Below, in pieces: positions 39,815 through 49,164 of a stretch of 64,000 bases of DNA. The notes under the pieces were generated by a model, which worked only from the letters and a program-made list of their open reading frames with translations, searched no databases and was not told the DNA's origin. Position 1 is the stretch's first letter; each line of letters begins with the position of its first letter. The stretch is taken from assembly GCF_003314995.1 (NCBI RefSeq), contig NZ_QNRH01000002.1, forward strand, positions 434,001-498,000, written 5' to 3'. The stretch comes from Pseudochrobactrum asaccharolyticum (GTDB lineage Bacteria > Pseudomonadota > Alphaproteobacteria > Rhizobiales > Rhizobiaceae). Made by a program: the position numbers and the translations under genes.

Positions 39815-40855
39815 TCAGCTTTCAGATGCAAAAACACGCCAGTATTTTGGCCGGAAGGCCAGACGGTTGCCGGTGACTGCCTCGTTCTCTGCGGGAATTT
39901 CAATCTCGACAATTTCACGATTGCCGCCGACTTCCAGCTCGACGCGACGCTTGGCTCCCACACGACGCGTGGCCGTGACGACACCGGCAATACAGCCGCC
40001 GCATCCGTCAACCAGCTCCACGTCATGTGGCCGGAAATACAAAATGGCATCGCCATCCGCCTGATCGGTTTTCAATCCCAGCGCACGATCAGCAAGCCAC
40101 ACTGCGCCTTGTTCAACGCGCACATTCAAGCGGCTGGATTCCCCGATAAAGCCATAGACAAAAGCCGAGTTCGGATTGTCATAAATTGCGTCCGGTGTCC
40201 CCACCTGCTCGATGCGCCCCTGGCTCATCACCACCACACGGTCAGCCAGTTCCAAGGCCTCATCCTGATCATGCGTTACGAAGACTGTCGTATGACCGGT
40301 GCTATCGTGGATCTCACGCAACCATTTGCGCAGCTCTTTACGCACCTGAGCATCCAGCGCACCAAAAGGCTCGTCCAGCAGCAGCACATTCGGCTCAATC
40401 GCCATAGCACGTGCCAAAGCCACACGCTGACGCTGGCCGCCGGAGAGCTGTGCCGGATAGCGGTTTTCCAGCCCTTGCAACTGCACCAGATTAAGCAGAT
40501 CAACCGCACGCTTATGAATATCCGTTTTGGACGGGCGCGTTGTTCGCGGGCGCACTTTCAGCCCGAAACCGACATTCTGCGCCAGAGTCATATGACGAAA
40601 CAAAGCATAATGCTGGAATACAAAACCAACATTGCGTTCCTGCACGGTTTTATGCGAGGCATCCTCATCACCGAAATAGACGGTACCCTCTGTCGGACTT
40701 TCCAGCCCTGCGATCAGTCGCAATAATGTGGTCTTACCCGAGCCGGAAGGCCCGAGCAAAGCAATCAGCTCGCCCGAATGAATATCAAGCGAAACGTTGT
40801 GCAGCGCCGGAAACTGCTCAAACTCCTTGCGCACCTCAACAACGCGTACTTCCAT
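39815..40855 (-). CDS. cysA: sulfate/thiosulfate import ATP-binding protein
   Basis: A 346-residue ATPase of the sulfate ABC importer. Walker A is [11 protein letters not shown], the Q-loop FVFQHYALF, the signature [14 protein letters not shown], Walker [13 protein letters not shown] and the switch [12 protein letters not shown]-terminal TOBE/regulatory domain follows (about 240-346, [11 protein letters not shown]). I start at ATG 40855, which has AAAGGA about 7 bases upstream; an in-frame TTG lies 6 bp earlier. It is the last gene of the minus-strand unit cysP-cysT-cysW-cysA, 74 bp after cysW. Confidence 0.96.
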   Translation of the reverse strand: MEVRVVEVRKEFEQFPALHNVSLDIHSGELIALLGPSGSGKTTLLRLIAGLESPTEGTVYFGDEDASHKTVQERNVGFVFQHYALFRHMTLAQNVGFGLKVRPRTTRPSKTDIHKRAVDLLNLVQLQGLENRYPAQLSGGQRQRVALARAMAIEPNVLLLDEPFGALDAQVRKELRKWLREIHDSTGHTTVFVTHDQDEALELADRVVVMSQGRIEQVGTPDAIYDNPNSAFVYGFIGESSRLNVRVEQGAVWLADRALGLKTDQADGDAILYFRPHDVELVDGCGGCIAGVVTATRRVGAKRRVELEVGGNREIVEIEIPAENEAVTGNRLAFRPKYWRVFASES

Positions 40856-40929
40856 TCTCAATCCTTTCAGGCACCCTCATGCCAGTGCAATGCAAATTAA
40901 GTTCTGTAATACGTTTCGCGCATTACATA

Positions 40930-41811
40930 TCAGACCCCGTCATGCGCAAAGCGCATTTCCAGTACAGTTTTCAAAACAAGTGTAATTAGTGCCAGTCCGG
41001 CCAGCAGTGATGCCACCGCAAAGGCCGCTACGATATTCTCGCTATACATCATCTCCACATGCAGCGGCATTGTCGTAGTCAGACCGCGAATACGGCCAGA
41101 GACAACGGCAACCGCACCGAATTCTCCCATAGCGCGCGCATTACACAGCAGCACACCATAGAGCAGCCCCCAGCGGATATTGGGCAATGTCACATAGAGA
41201 AAGGTTTTCCAGCCGCTGGCACCCAATGACAATGCGGCTTCTTCATCGCCGGTGCCCTGCTCCTGCATCAGCGGGATCAGCTCGCGGGCAACAAATGGAA
41301 AAGTCACAAAGATCGTCGCCAGCACAATGCCGGGCACGGCGAATAATATCTGGATATTATAGGATTGCAGCCATGGCCCGAGCAGACTGTTGCCACCGAA
41401 CAGCAATACAAACACCAATCCCGAAATCACCGGTGATACCGAGAACGGCAGATCAATCAGCGTGATGAGAAAGGTCTTGCCGCGAAACTCGAATTTGGCA
41501 ATCGCCCATGAGGCGGCAATACCGAACACCATATTCAAAGGCACCGCAATTGCAGCCACCAGCAAGGTCAGTCGAATGGCCGAAAGCGCATCAGGATCGC
41601 TGAGTGCAGCCCAATAGGCATCCGTGCCTTTGCTGAAAGCTTGCGTAAAAATTACAATCAGCGGCAGCACGATAAATAAGATCATAAATAACAGGCCGGT
41701 TGCGGTCAGCAACCAACGCACAGCCGGTGTCTCGGTGACAGCTGACTGGCTCTGCCCCGTCGCGGCACCTTTCAGACGGCGGGAGAATAATTTACCGGCA
41801 CTAGCTGCCAT
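40930..41811 (-). CDS. cysW: sulfate/thiosulfate ABC transporter permease CysW
   Basis: A 293-residue inner-membrane permease with six helices and the EAA-type ATPase contact loop ([25 protein letters not shown]). [31 protein letters not shown] is characteristic of CysW. It pairs with CysT to form the sulfate channel. The coding region overlaps the end of cysT. ATG 41811 has AGGAG 8 bases upstream; an ATG two codons earlier (41817) sits too close to that site, so I prefer 41811. Confidence 0.94.
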   Translation of the reverse strand: MAASAGKLFSRRLKGAATGQSQSAVTETPAVRWLLTATGLLFMILFIVLPLIVIFTQAFSKGTDAYWAALSDPDALSAIRLTLLVAAIAVPLNMVFGIAASWAIAKFEFRGKTFLITLIDLPFSVSPVISGLVFVLLFGGNSLLGPWLQSYNIQILFAVPGIVLATIFVTFPFVARELIPLMQEQGTGDEEAALSLGASGWKTFLYVTLPNIRWGLLYGVLLCNARAMGEFGAVAVVSGRIRGLTTTMPLHVEMMYSENIVAAFAVASLLAGLALITLVLKTVLEMRFAHDGV

Positions 41812-42730
41812 AGCCATATCTCCTGCGTGTTCGTGTCTGGATGAGATTGACAATCAGCAACATCACAAAGGAAATCAGCATCATCACTGTGGCCAGCACT
41901 GTGGCAGCGGAATAATCAAATTCTTCCAGCTTGATGAAAATCAGCAATGGTGCGATTTCTGTCGAATAGGGCCGGTTACCGGCGATAAAAATCACCGAGC
42001 CATATTCCCCGACCGCACGGGCAAAGGCCAGTGAAAAACCGGTCAGGATAGCCGGTTGCAAGCCCGGTAACAGCACACGAAATACCGTCTGAAAGCGGCT
42101 AGCTCCCAGCGTTGCCGCCGCCTCTTCCTGTTCACGGCTGATTTCTTCAATCACCGGCTGAATGGTGCGTACCACAAAAGGCAGTCCGATAAAGACCAGC
42201 GCCACAACGATACCGGCCTGCGTGAAAGCAATACGAATATCCAGCGGCATCAGCCACGACCCGATCCAGCCTTTCGGTGCATAAAGCGCCGTCAGCGCAA
42301 TACCGGCAACGGCAGTCGGCAATGCAAATGGCAAATCTACCATCGCATCAACCAGACGCCTGCCCGGAAAGCGGTAACGCACCAGCACCCATGCAACAAT
42401 GCCGCCAAAGACCACATTGATCAAAGCCGCCAAAATCGCGCTGAAGAAGCTGACCTGTAAGGCGCTGACCAGTCGCGGATCGGTCGCCAGCTGCCAGAAG
42501 CGTGCAGGCCCTACCCCTACCGCATACAACATCAGCACCATCAGCGGAATCAGGATCAGCAGCGACAGATAGGCCACGCTGAAACCCAGTGTCAGCCCGA
42601 AGCCCGGAAGAATAGTCGGCTTGCGCCATGCCGCAAAAAATGACGGCTTGTTCTGCCGGATTTTAACCGGCAGAGGTTTGGCTTGCTGATTATTTTGTCC
42701 TGCGGATGGTTTTGTCATTGGCGCTACCAT
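41801..42730 (-). CDS. cysT: sulfate/thiosulfate ABC transporter permease CysT
   Basis: A 309-residue permease with six predicted helices ([17 protein letters not shown] first). The EAA loop is [28 protein letters not shown], and [29 protein letters not shown] is the CysT/CysU hallmark. The N-terminal 40 residues are polar and cytoplasmic. It starts 12 bp after cysP; MVAP at 42730 or MTKP at 42718 are both possible, with no strong ribosome binding site for either. The stop overlaps the start region of cysW, implying coupled translation. Confidence 0.95.
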   Translation of the reverse strand: MVAPMTKPSAGQNNQQAKPLPVKIRQNKPSFFAAWRKPTILPGFGLTLGFSVAYLSLLILIPLMVLMLYAVGVGPARFWQLATDPRLVSALQVSFFSAILAALINVVFGGIVAWVLVRYRFPGRRLVDAMVDLPFALPTAVAGIALTALYAPKGWIGSWLMPLDIRIAFTQAGIVVALVFIGLPFVVRTIQPVIEEISREQEEAAATLGASRFQTVFRVLLPGLQPAILTGFSLAFARAVGEYGSVIFIAGNRPYSTEIAPLLIFIKLEEFDYSAATVLATVMMLISFVMLLIVNLIQTRTRRRYGYGS

Positions 42731-42741
42731 GAAAAACAGGA

Positions 42742-43782
42742 TTATTTCGACGGTTTATAGATCTGATCGAATGTACCGCCATCGCCGAAATGGGCAGGCT
42801 GTGCTTTTGCCCATCCGCCAAAGAGCGGATCATCAATGGTAAGCAGTTTCACTTCTTTCAGCCAGCTGCGATCAGCCTCTGATACCAGTTCCGGCTTGGA
42901 CGGGCGATAAAAATGCTTGGCAGCAATCTTCTGCCCCTCTTCGGAATAGAGATAGGTCAGATAGGCTTCCGCCAGTTTGCGCGTGCCTTTGGCATCCACA
43001 TTCTTGTCCACCACAGCTACCGGCGGTTCTGCCAGAATGGACTGCGGCGGCACAACAATATCAAAGGCATCCGGACCGAATTCCGCAACCGACAGATAGG
43101 CTTCATTCTCCCATGCCAGCAGCACATCACCCAACTGGCGCTGTACAAAGCTGGTGGTTGCCCCGCGTGCGCCGGTATCCAGCACCGGCACATGGGTGAA
43201 GAGCTCTGTCATATAGTTTTTGACTTTGGCCTCATCGCCGCCAAATTCATTATAAGCCCAGCCCCACGCAGCCAGATAATTCCAGCGCGCACCACCGGAC
43301 GTTTTCGGGTTCGGTGTAATCACCTCTACCCCGTCTTTAATCAGGTCGCCCCAGTTCTGGATGCCTTTCGGATTGCCTTTCCTGGTAAGGAAGACAATCG
43401 TAGATGTATAAGGCGCGGAATTATTCGGAAACTTCTGCCGCCAGTCTGCATTGATCTTGCCGGTCTTTTCAACAATGGCATCAATATCGCTCTGCAATGC
43501 CAGCGTGACAACATCCGCAGGAATACCGTCAATGACAGAACGCGCCTGCGCACCGGAACCGCCATGGGATGCACGTAGAGTGACATCCTCACCGGTTTCA
43601 GCCTTCCAGTGTTTGGCGAAAGCATCATTATAATCTTTGAATAATTCCCGTGTCGGATCGTAGGAAACATTCAGCAATGTCTGTGCAGCTTGTGCCTGCA
43701 CAGACCCCTGCACGGATATGGAAACCGCTGATACAACCACCAGCGCAGCAAAGGCAGAAAAGCTATTTCGCATCTGTATCAT
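42742..43782 (-). CDS. periplasmic sulfate-binding protein
   Basis: A 346-residue Sbp/CysP family binding protein, first gene of the sulfate operon. A signal peptide (FAALVVVSAVSISVQGSVQAQA) leads to TLLNVSYDPTRELFKDYNDAF and ASHGGSGAQARSVIDGIPADVVTLAL, the sulfate-binding signature. TPNPKTSGGARWNYLAAWGWA is the second conserved block. It binds sulfate or thiosulfate through backbone amides and Ser/Gly. GGAGG lies 5 bases before ATG 43782. Whether it is Sbp or CysP cannot be settled by eye. I saw no clear CysB-type operator. Confidence 0.94.
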   Translation of the reverse strand: MIQMRNSFSAFAALVVVSAVSISVQGSVQAQAAQTLLNVSYDPTRELFKDYNDAFAKHWKAETGEDVTLRASHGGSGAQARSVIDGIPADVVTLALQSDIDAIVEKTGKINADWRQKFPNNSAPYTSTIVFLTRKGNPKGIQNWGDLIKDGVEVITPNPKTSGGARWNYLAAWGWAYNEFGGDEAKVKNYMTELFTHVPVLDTGARGATTSFVQRQLGDVLLAWENEAYLSVAEFGPDAFDIVVPPQSILAEPPVAVVDKNVDAKGTRKLAEAYLTYLYSEEGQKIAAKHFYRPSKPELVSEADRSWLKEVKLLTIDDPLFGGWAKAQPAHFGDGGTFDQIYKPSK

Positions 43783-43956
43783 TATGGCCTCCGTTTCATG
43801 TTCATCAACAAACTAACAGAGCCGGAACGGATAAGGATGCTACAAGAACCTCAATACACCGTCCTGACGGAAATAATCTTCCTCATGCACGACTATTGTA
43901 AAATATAAATTCGTCTTTGCCAAAGGCAACTATGAAGAGGCCGTTTTTATAACCGC

Positions 43957-44394
43957 CTAAAACGCCATTCGAGGACTACGCAGGCTGCATTTATAACGCA
44001 CCTCATAATAAGGATCGACCACCAGCGTTACATCGCGGGTTTCGCAGCGCTTACCCGTAGACTTCAGATATTCTTCCGCTACATCACGGAAAACCACCGG
44101 CGGCGTTACGCCAAGCCCCGAGCCGGTGGAGAAGCCTTTAACAAAATTCTGTGTCGCACTGCCTGCAAGGCCGGGACCGATCAGCAACCGGCTTTCTTTC
44201 TGATTATCAACAATCCGGTAATTGGTGCCGCTGGTGCCGACAAACTCAACAGATGGCAGCCCCTGATATTTGGCTTGAACATAATTCACACCGGCACAGC
44301 CGGAAAGCACCAGAACAGCAAGCAATCCGATGCGCCGCACAGGCACCTTTACCAGATGACGAAATGTAGAAATGTTTTTCATCACGCGGGACAT
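43957..44394 (-). CDS. putative lipoprotein of unknown function
   Basis: A protein of about 145 residues with basic residues, a hydrophobic run and a lipobox LVLSGC (Cys33 from ATG 44394), so probably a lipid-anchored envelope protein. The mature part shows VEFVGTSGTNYRIVDNQKESRLLIGPG and a two-cysteine end (KRCETRDVTLVVDPYYEVRYKCSL) that could form a disulfide. I do not recognise a named family. The start is uncertain: AAAGGAT sits only 1-2 bases before ATG 44394, another ATG lies four codons in, and an upstream extension has no signal-like character. It is divergent from the MliC-type gene. Confidence 0.75.
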   Translation of the reverse strand: MSRVMKNISTFRHLVKVPVRRIGLLAVLVLSGCAGVNYVQAKYQGLPSVEFVGTSGTNYRIVDNQKESRLLIGPGLAGSATQNFVKGFSTGSGLGVTPPVVFRDVAEEYLKSTGKRCETRDVTLVVDPYYEVRYKCSLRSPRMAF

Positions 44395-44580
44395 ATCCTT
44401 TTGTGAACGCCCATTACCGATAGTCTGACGATTGCTATAAACTATCTTATTTATGCCTGATATGGTTTTTATAAGACGCGCTAACATACTGTCTGAATGT
44501 CACTTTCCGGACAAATCCGGCGCCGGTCAGTCAGCACGCATCGCACGCCTTCTACAGGATATAAACAAAAGGATAAACTG

Positions 44581-44967
44581 ATGTTGAAAACAGCTCTCTC
44601 CACTCTTGCTGCTGGTTTTGTTTTGGCCGCTTTTGCAGGCGGTGCCAATGCGCAGGACAGTGCTGAACAACCGCTGACCAAAGTATCCTATCTCTGCCAG
44701 CGCAATGTCGATCTGGATGTTGTTTATATTAATGGCCTGAAGAACGATGATTCCGCTGCTGTGCTTTCGACCGAAGGCAAGCTGGTACCGATGCGGATTT
44801 CAACCAGCGGTTCCGGTGCACTTTATGTGGCGATTGATGAGCAGGACAGCTATCGCTGGCACACCAAAGGCAATGAAGGCACGCTGACATTTCTGGAAGC
44901 CGATGACAGTGCCAAGGAAATGACCGTTCTGCAGAATTGCGTCGCCAAGGAACAGACTGCCGAATAA
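44581..44967 (+). CDS. MliC family (C-type lysozyme inhibitor) periplasmic protein
   Basis: A 128-residue exported protein. The start at ATG 44581 has AAAAGGA upstream and gives a signal peptide (MLKTALSTLAAGFVLAAFAGGANA). The mature domain reads VSYLCQRNVDLDVVYIN, then SGSGALYVAI, YRWHTKGNEGTLTFLE and VLQNCVAK, the MliC/PliC pattern with two cysteines that form the conserved disulfide and a GxxY core. It lacks a lipobox Cys, so it is PliC-like (soluble) rather than membrane-bound. It would protect peptidoglycan from host C-type lysozyme. It is followed by its own terminator. Confidence 0.85.
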   Translation: MLKTALSTLAAGFVLAAFAGGANAQDSAEQPLTKVSYLCQRNVDLDVVYINGLKNDDSAAVLSTEGKLVPMRISTSGSGALYVAIDEQDSYRWHTKGNEGTLTFLEADDSAKEMTVLQNCVAKEQTAE

Positions 44968-44996
44968 ATTGCATCGCATATTGGCTTCATGACAAA

Positions 44997-45036
44997 GCAG
45001 GCAGCATATCATCCGGTATGCTGCCTGCCCTTTTTA
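44997..45036 (+). terminator. terminator of the MliC-type gene
   Basis: A perfect 12-bp stem GCAGGCAGCATA/TATGCTGCCTGC with an 8-nt loop, then CCTTTTTAAAA. Confidence 0.92.
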
Positions 45037-45174
45037 AAAGTCATATTATCTCCGGTATTCATCGGTCATTTAATTGCGCAAAGCGCCGGAGACTGCTAAT
45101 TGTGCCGTCAAACGGCAATCTCATTTGTCTGTTATAAATTTATATGACCCGTTCTCTTACAGGAAAGATGTGAG

Positions 45175-45411
45175 ATGAAACCAGTATTTCTGCAAATTCA
45201 GTGCAGCCCCGGCAAAACCTATGATGTTGCCAAAGCAATGTATGAGCGTGAAATCGCTTCCGAGCTTTATTCCACCAGCGGTGAATTTGATCTGCTTGCA
45301 AAGATCTATATTCAGGAAGGTGATGATATCGGCAAATTCATCAATGATAATGTGCTGGATATCCCGCATATTGTCCGTTCGCTGACGACACTGACTTTCA
45401 AAGCATTCTGA
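45175..45411 (+). CDS. stand-alone Lrp/AsnC ligand-binding (RAM) domain protein
   Basis: Only 78 residues: PVFLQIQCSPGKTYDVAKAMYE, ELYSTSGEFDLLAKIYIQ and HIVRSLTTLTFKAF, the alpha-beta RAM sandwich found C-terminal in Lrp/AsnC regulators. There is no helix-turn-helix. Stand-alone RAM proteins oligomerise and bind amino acids; some modulate full-length Lrp partners. The GEFDLL segment is the usual ligand-contact turn. It lies upstream of ilvD on the same strand, separated by a terminator and a repeat fragment, so a link to branched-chain amino acid sensing is suggestive only. Confidence 0.88.
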   Translation: MKPVFLQIQCSPGKTYDVAKAMYEREIASELYSTSGEFDLLAKIYIQEGDDIGKFINDNVLDIPHIVRSLTTLTFKAF

Positions 45412-45444
45412 GTTCTGCGGCCAAACGCCGGCATACTCAATGAT

Positions 45445-45485
45445 AAAGCATTGCCCGCACCAAAGCAGGCAATGCTTTTTGTTTT
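45445..45485 (+). terminator. terminator of the Lrp-domain gene
   Basis: An 11-bp perfect stem AAAGCATTGCC/GGCAATGCTTT with a 12-nt loop, then TTTGTTTT. Its 3' part runs into a repeat fragment. Confidence 0.85.
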
Positions 45486-45533
45486 CACGCATTATCCTTA
45501 CGCAAACCGGTTCCCACTTTTGCTGGAAATGCT
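45478..45533 (-). repeat. partial TAGAGC-family element (first half only)
   Basis: The minus strand reads AGCATTTCCAGCAAAAGTGG, then GAACCGGTTTGCG...AATGCGTG. It matches the first half of copy B at 21557-21610 almost base for base, including the GCATT/AATGC and GCAAA/TTTGC stems. The second half is missing, its place taken by the terminator of the Lrp-domain gene. Confidence 0.7.
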
Positions 45534-45702
45534 TTTTTTGTTTTAAGCCTTCACATACGAAGAATTTTCGCATGTGAGGCAATTTGCACTTTGCACCGTA
45601 CGCACGGGTACTGTAAGACATATCTGAAAAGATAACACTGCATTTCTGCAACTTCTGCAAACAGAGGTTTCGCAGCGCTGTAATGCAAAAGGGAATAAGA
45701 TC

Positions 45703-47547
45703 ATGCCAGCCTATCGCTCAAGAACTTCCACCCACGGCCGCAATATGGCGGGTGCGCGCGGCCTTTGGCGCGCCACAGGCATGAAAGACGGTGATTTCGG
45801 CAAACCGATTATCGCCGTGGTCAATTCCTTTACCCAGTTTGTGCCGGGTCACGTGCATCTGAAAGACCTCGGTCAGATGGTTGCCCGTGAGATCGAAAAA
45901 GCAGGCGGCGTTGCCAAGGAATTCAACACCATTGCGGTGGATGACGGTATCGCCATGGGTCACGACGGCATGCTCTATTCGCTGCCATCGCGTGAAATCA
46001 TCGCCGACTCGGTGGAGTATATGGTCAATGCCCATTGCGCCGATGCGATGGTGTGTATTTCCAACTGTGACAAGATCACACCAGGTATGCTGATGGCCGC
46101 ACTGCGCCTCAATATTCCCGTTGTGTTTGTTTCCGGCGGCCCGATGGAAGCCGGTAAAGTTGTCTGGGGCGACAAAGAGAAAAAGCTCGATCTGGTTGAT
46201 GCCATGGTTGCAGCCGCCGATGACAAATACACAGACGAAGAAGTGGACGCGATTGAGCGTTCGGCCTGCCCGACCTGCGGTTCCTGCTCCGGTATGTTCA
46301 CCGCCAACTCGATGAACTGTCTGACCGAAGCGCTTGGCCTGTCTTTGCCGGGCAACGGCTCGACACTGGCAACCCATGCGGCACGTAAGGAACTGTTCCT
46401 TGAAGCCGGCCGCCTGGTTGTCGATCTCTGCAAGCGCTATTACGAAGGCAATGACGAAAGCGTGCTGCCACGTGCAGTTGCCAGCTTTGCAGCTTTTGAA
46501 AATGCCATGACACTGGATATCGCCATGGGCGGCTCCACCAATACAGTTCTGCATTTGCTGGCGGCAGCGCATGAAGCGGAAATGGATTTCACCATGTCCG
46601 ATATTGATCGCCTGTCCCGCAAAGTGCCGGTTCTGTGTAAGGTTGCCCCTGCTGTGCCGAATGTTCATATGGAAGATGTGCATCGCGCCGGCGGTATCAT
46701 GGGTATTCTCGGTGAGCTTGACCGTGCAGGTCTGCTCAACACCGATGTCGGCTCAGTGCATTCCGGCACATTGAAAAACGCGTTGGAAAAATGGGATATC
46801 AAACGCACATCGGATGCGAGCGTGGATGAGTTTTTCCGTGCCGCACCGGGTGGTGTTCCGACACAGGTTGCGTTCAGTCAGAACCGTTATTTTGACAGCA
46901 CCGACAGTGACCGTGAAACCGGCGTTATCCGTACCAAAGAACATGCTTTCTCTCAGGACGGTGGTCTGGCCGTGCTTTACGGCAATCTGGCGGAAGACGG
47001 CTGTATCGTTAAAACTGCCGGTGTGGATGACAGCATCCTGACCTTCTCCGGCCCTGCTCGTATTTTTGAAAGTCAGGACAGTGCGGTACTCGGTATTCTC
47101 AACGGCAAGATCAAAGAAGGCGATATCGTGCTGATCCGCTATGAGGGCCCGCGCGGTGGCCCTGGCATGCAGGAAATGCTCTATCCGACCAGCTATCTTA
47201 AGTCGAAAGGCCTCGGCAAAGCCTGTGCGCTGATCACCGATGGTCGCTTCTCCGGCGGCTCCTCCGGTCTCTCCATCGGTCACGTTTCACCGGAAGCTGC
47301 TGAAGGCGGCCTGATCGGTCTGGTTGAAGAAGGCGATCTGATTGAGATCGACATTCCGAACCGCAAAATCCATCTGGCTGTTGATGATGCTGTGCTAGTA
47401 AAACGCAGTGCAGAGATGGAAGCCAAAGGTATCGCCGCGTGGAAACCGACAGAAGTGCGCAAGCGCAAAGTCACAACCGCACTGCGTGCCTATGCAGCCA
47501 TGGCCACCAGCGCCGCCAAAGGTGCGGTACGTCACGTGCCTGAATAA
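45703..47547 (+). CDS. ilvD: dihydroxy-acid dehydratase
   Basis: A 614-residue iron-sulfur enzyme that dehydrates 2,3-dihydroxy-isovalerate and -methylvalerate to the keto acids of valine and isoleucine. Cluster ligands lie in [11 protein letters not shown] and [32 protein letters not shown] and the C-terminal [25 protein letters not shown] are family signatures. The length equals that of E. coli IlvD. GGGAAT precedes the ATG. It appears to be a single-gene unit, with a repeat fragment upstream and a terminator downstream. Confidence 0.98.
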   Translation: MPAYRSRTSTHGRNMAGARGLWRATGMKDGDFGKPIIAVVNSFTQFVPGHVHLKDLGQMVAREIEKAGGVAKEFNTIAVDDGIAMGHDGMLYSLPSREIIADSVEYMVNAHCADAMVCISNCDKITPGMLMAALRLNIPVVFVSGGPMEAGKVVWGDKEKKLDLVDAMVAAADDKYTDEEVDAIERSACPTCGSCSGMFTANSMNCLTEALGLSLPGNGSTLATHAARKELFLEAGRLVVDLCKRYYEGNDESVLPRAVASFAAFENAMTLDIAMGGSTNTVLHLLAAAHEAEMDFTMSDIDRLSRKVPVLCKVAPAVPNVHMEDVHRAGGIMGILGELDRAGLLNTDVGSVHSGTLKNALEKWDIKRTSDASVDEFFRAAPGGVPTQVAFSQNRYFDSTDSDRETGVIRTKEHAFSQDGGLAVLYGNLAEDGCIVKTAGVDDSILTFSGPARIFESQDSAVLGILNGKIKEGDIVLIRYEGPRGGPGMQEMLYPTSYLKSKGLGKACALITDGRFSGGSSGLSIGHVSPEAAEGGLIGLVEEGDLIEIDIPNRKIHLAVDDAVLVKRSAEMEAKGIAAWKPTEVRKRKVTTALRAYAAMATSAAKGAVRHVPE

Positions 47548-47559
47548 AGAACATTGAAT

Positions 47560-47590
47560 GAAAAGGCCCTTCGGGGCCTTTTCAATATTA
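47560..47590. terminator. bidirectional terminator between ilvD and the class IV PLP gene
   Basis: A 10-bp stem GAAAAGGCCC/GGGCCTTTTC capped by a TTCG tetraloop, between convergent genes. Confidence 0.88.
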
Positions 47591-48403
47591 AAGCGAAGAA
47601 GCCGGTTCAGCTTCAAAAGCTTTATGAAGCCATTCTACAAATAGTTTTGCCTCGGGAATAAGGCTCGATGCAATAGCTTTTACCGGTATACCTGGTGTCC
47701 ACGAGTTCATAACCGCCGCTCCTTTTATCCCGGAAATCCGCTCAAGCGTTATTTCTTCACTACGCTGCGGAATCCCCAAGCGCTTCAATTGTCGCTGAAC
47801 AATCCCCATCATTGTTCCCGTCAACATCTCAGCCTTTGGCCAGATCACCGTTTCACCATCCCAAAAGACAAGATTCCAGATTGTAGCCTCGCTCAAGCGC
47901 CCCTGCCTGTCGACAAAAACTGCATCATCAAACCCTTGCCTTATAGCCTCATGTAAATAGAAAGTTTTTCCGGCCTCCCCCACGTGCTTTATAGTTGCGA
48001 GCGATCTTTCGTGCGACACTGTCTTTAATCGCAAAGATCCTTTCGGGCCATCCGATGGTGGCGCTGTGCGCACGAGTACAGCAGGTTCCGCATCCATACT
48101 TTGTGCTGTAAACTCACCTTGGCGGGAGAATATCGTCACCATGAGTGACTGATCCTCCGGCCCCGTATTGACTGCAGTCTTGATATAAGACTTTAGTAAT
48201 TCGTCCGGTAATGCTCTGCCAAAAAAAGCAATTGATGCACTTTGCAATCGCGCCAGATGAAGATCGAGCCCTTTCACTTTGCGGTTGCGCACTTGCATAG
48301 CAGTAAAATGAGCGAATCCTGAAAAAGCCAATGGAACCAGCTGTTCTGTTGTTGCTGCAAGGCCATTAATTTGAGCCTGAAATTTTTCAGTTTCTAAAGA
48401 CAC
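47588..48403 (-). CDS. class IV PLP-dependent aminotransferase-family protein
   Basis: A 271-residue fold-type IV PLP enzyme (BCAT, D-amino-acid aminotransferase, aminodeoxychorismate lyase group). The Schiff-base lysine is Lys139 (ATIKHVGEAGKTFYL). The PLP N1 partner is Glu172 in GRLSEATIWNLVFWDG. An early VRNRKVKGLDLHLARLQ fits the family. I choose GTG 48403 because AGGAG lies 7 bases before it; an ATG 36 bases upstream falls across the promoter. Substrate unknown. It is divergent from a MerR regulator, with a MerR-type operator between them, so expression is probably inducible. Codon use and lower GC than ilvD next door hint at a more recent arrival. Confidence 0.85.
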   Translation of the reverse strand: MSLETEKFQAQINGLAATTEQLVPLAFSGFAHFTAMQVRNRKVKGLDLHLARLQSASIAFFGRALPDELLKSYIKTAVNTGPEDQSLMVTIFSRQGEFTAQSMDAEPAVLVRTAPPSDGPKGSLRLKTVSHERSLATIKHVGEAGKTFYLHEAIRQGFDDAVFVDRQGRLSEATIWNLVFWDGETVIWPKAEMLTGTMMGIVQRQLKRLGIPQRSEEITLERISGIKGAAVMNSWTPGIPVKAIASSLIPEAKLFVEWLHKAFEAEPASSL

Positions 48404-48441
48404 TGTTTTGCTCCTGAATGATTTCACATGAAAGAGCAAAT

Positions 48442-48473
48442 GCTGTACAGCCTGACAGCACTGTCAGAGTCAA
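48442..48473 (-). promoter_or_regulatory. MerR-type promoter/operator
   Basis: The minus strand has TTGACT (48473-48468) and TACAGC (48447-48442) or TGTACA (48449-48444), spaced 20 or 18 bp. A perfect dyad CTGACAG-TG-CTGTCAG (48467-48452) fills the spacer. MerR-family activators bind dyads within over-long spacers. This would drive the PLP gene at 48403 under control of the adjacent MerR protein. Confidence 0.6.
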
Positions 48474-48483
48474 GGGCATTAAA

Positions 48484-48837
48484 ATGAAAATCGGAGAACT
48501 CTCAAAACGCACCAATGTCACAATTCGTATGCTGCGATATTATGAAACTGAGGGACTGCTGACACCTCAGCGTTCAACCAGTGGTTATCGGGATTATGAT
48601 AGTCATGCAGTCCGAACTGTAGAGCGGATCAAACTGCTTGGCTCTGCGGGCATGACACTGTCGACTATTAGACAATTTCTCCCGTGTATAAGAGGAGAGA
48701 GGCCTGTTTTTGAACCTTGCGATGAACTGCGCAAGACCCTGCATGAACAGATTCATCTGGTCAACCAAAAGGCAGACAAACTGACCAAAAGCAAAAACAT
48801 GCTGGAGAGTTTTTTACAGGAAATCGACAGCAACTAA
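48484..48837 (+). CDS. MerR family transcriptional regulator
   Basis: A 117-residue regulator. The N-terminal winged helix-turn-helix is classical (MKIGELSKRTNVTIRMLRYYETEGLL, then STSGYRDYD). A dimerisation coiled coil follows (about 80-115). There is no C-terminal metal-binding Cys pair as in CueR or MerR. It carries LPCIRGERPVFEPCDEL, common in MerR proteins that sense organic or redox signals. The start at ATG 48484 places the HTH at the N-terminus. It should bind the dyad at 48452-48467 and activate the divergent PLP gene. Confidence 0.9.
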   Translation: MKIGELSKRTNVTIRMLRYYETEGLLTPQRSTSGYRDYDSHAVRTVERIKLLGSAGMTLSTIRQFLPCIRGERPVFEPCDELRKTLHEQIHLVNQKADKLTKSKNMLESFLQEIDSN

Positions 48838-48991
48838 AATTTACAACTGTACCATAACTAGTGCAGAGCAATTTCATTCTTCAGATATGATCAACAAACA
48901 GTTGAAACCTTTTACCCCTTCATCACAACCTTGTTGATTGACGACAAGGCTATTTCTTCTATTTTCTAAGGACACAGAGGAGTGTTGTGTA

Positions 48992-49050
48992 ATGAACCAG
49001 TAATGCCCGTTTCAATTTATTTATCTTATCTTCGCCTGCGAGGAGGATGA
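48992..49050 (+). other. chain of two mini-ORFs upstream of the methyltransferase
   Basis: AGAGGAG precedes ATG 48992, which opens a three-codon frame (MNQ, stop 49001-49003). Its TAATG overlaps ATG 49003, which encodes 15 residues (MPVSIYLSYLRLRGG, stop 49048-49050). The following base begins ATG 49051, preceded by AGGAGG. This contiguous, overlapping layout could be a translational-coupling leader. The rest of the 327-bp gap after merR has a weak CCTTGTTG/CGACAAGG hairpin near 48932-48952. Confidence 0.35.
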
Positions 49051-49164
49051 ATGACGGCATTACATGGACAGTACCACTTTCGCGTATATCAAGGATATAT
49101 GCACACGGCTTCCGCGCCCTCAGATCTTTCTTGCGGTGACCACGGAAATTTCCAGAGGTTCATC

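Noticed and set aside
45718-46683. 321-codon minus-strand frame within ilvD
   Set aside because: Shadow of ilvD, with no recognisable domain.
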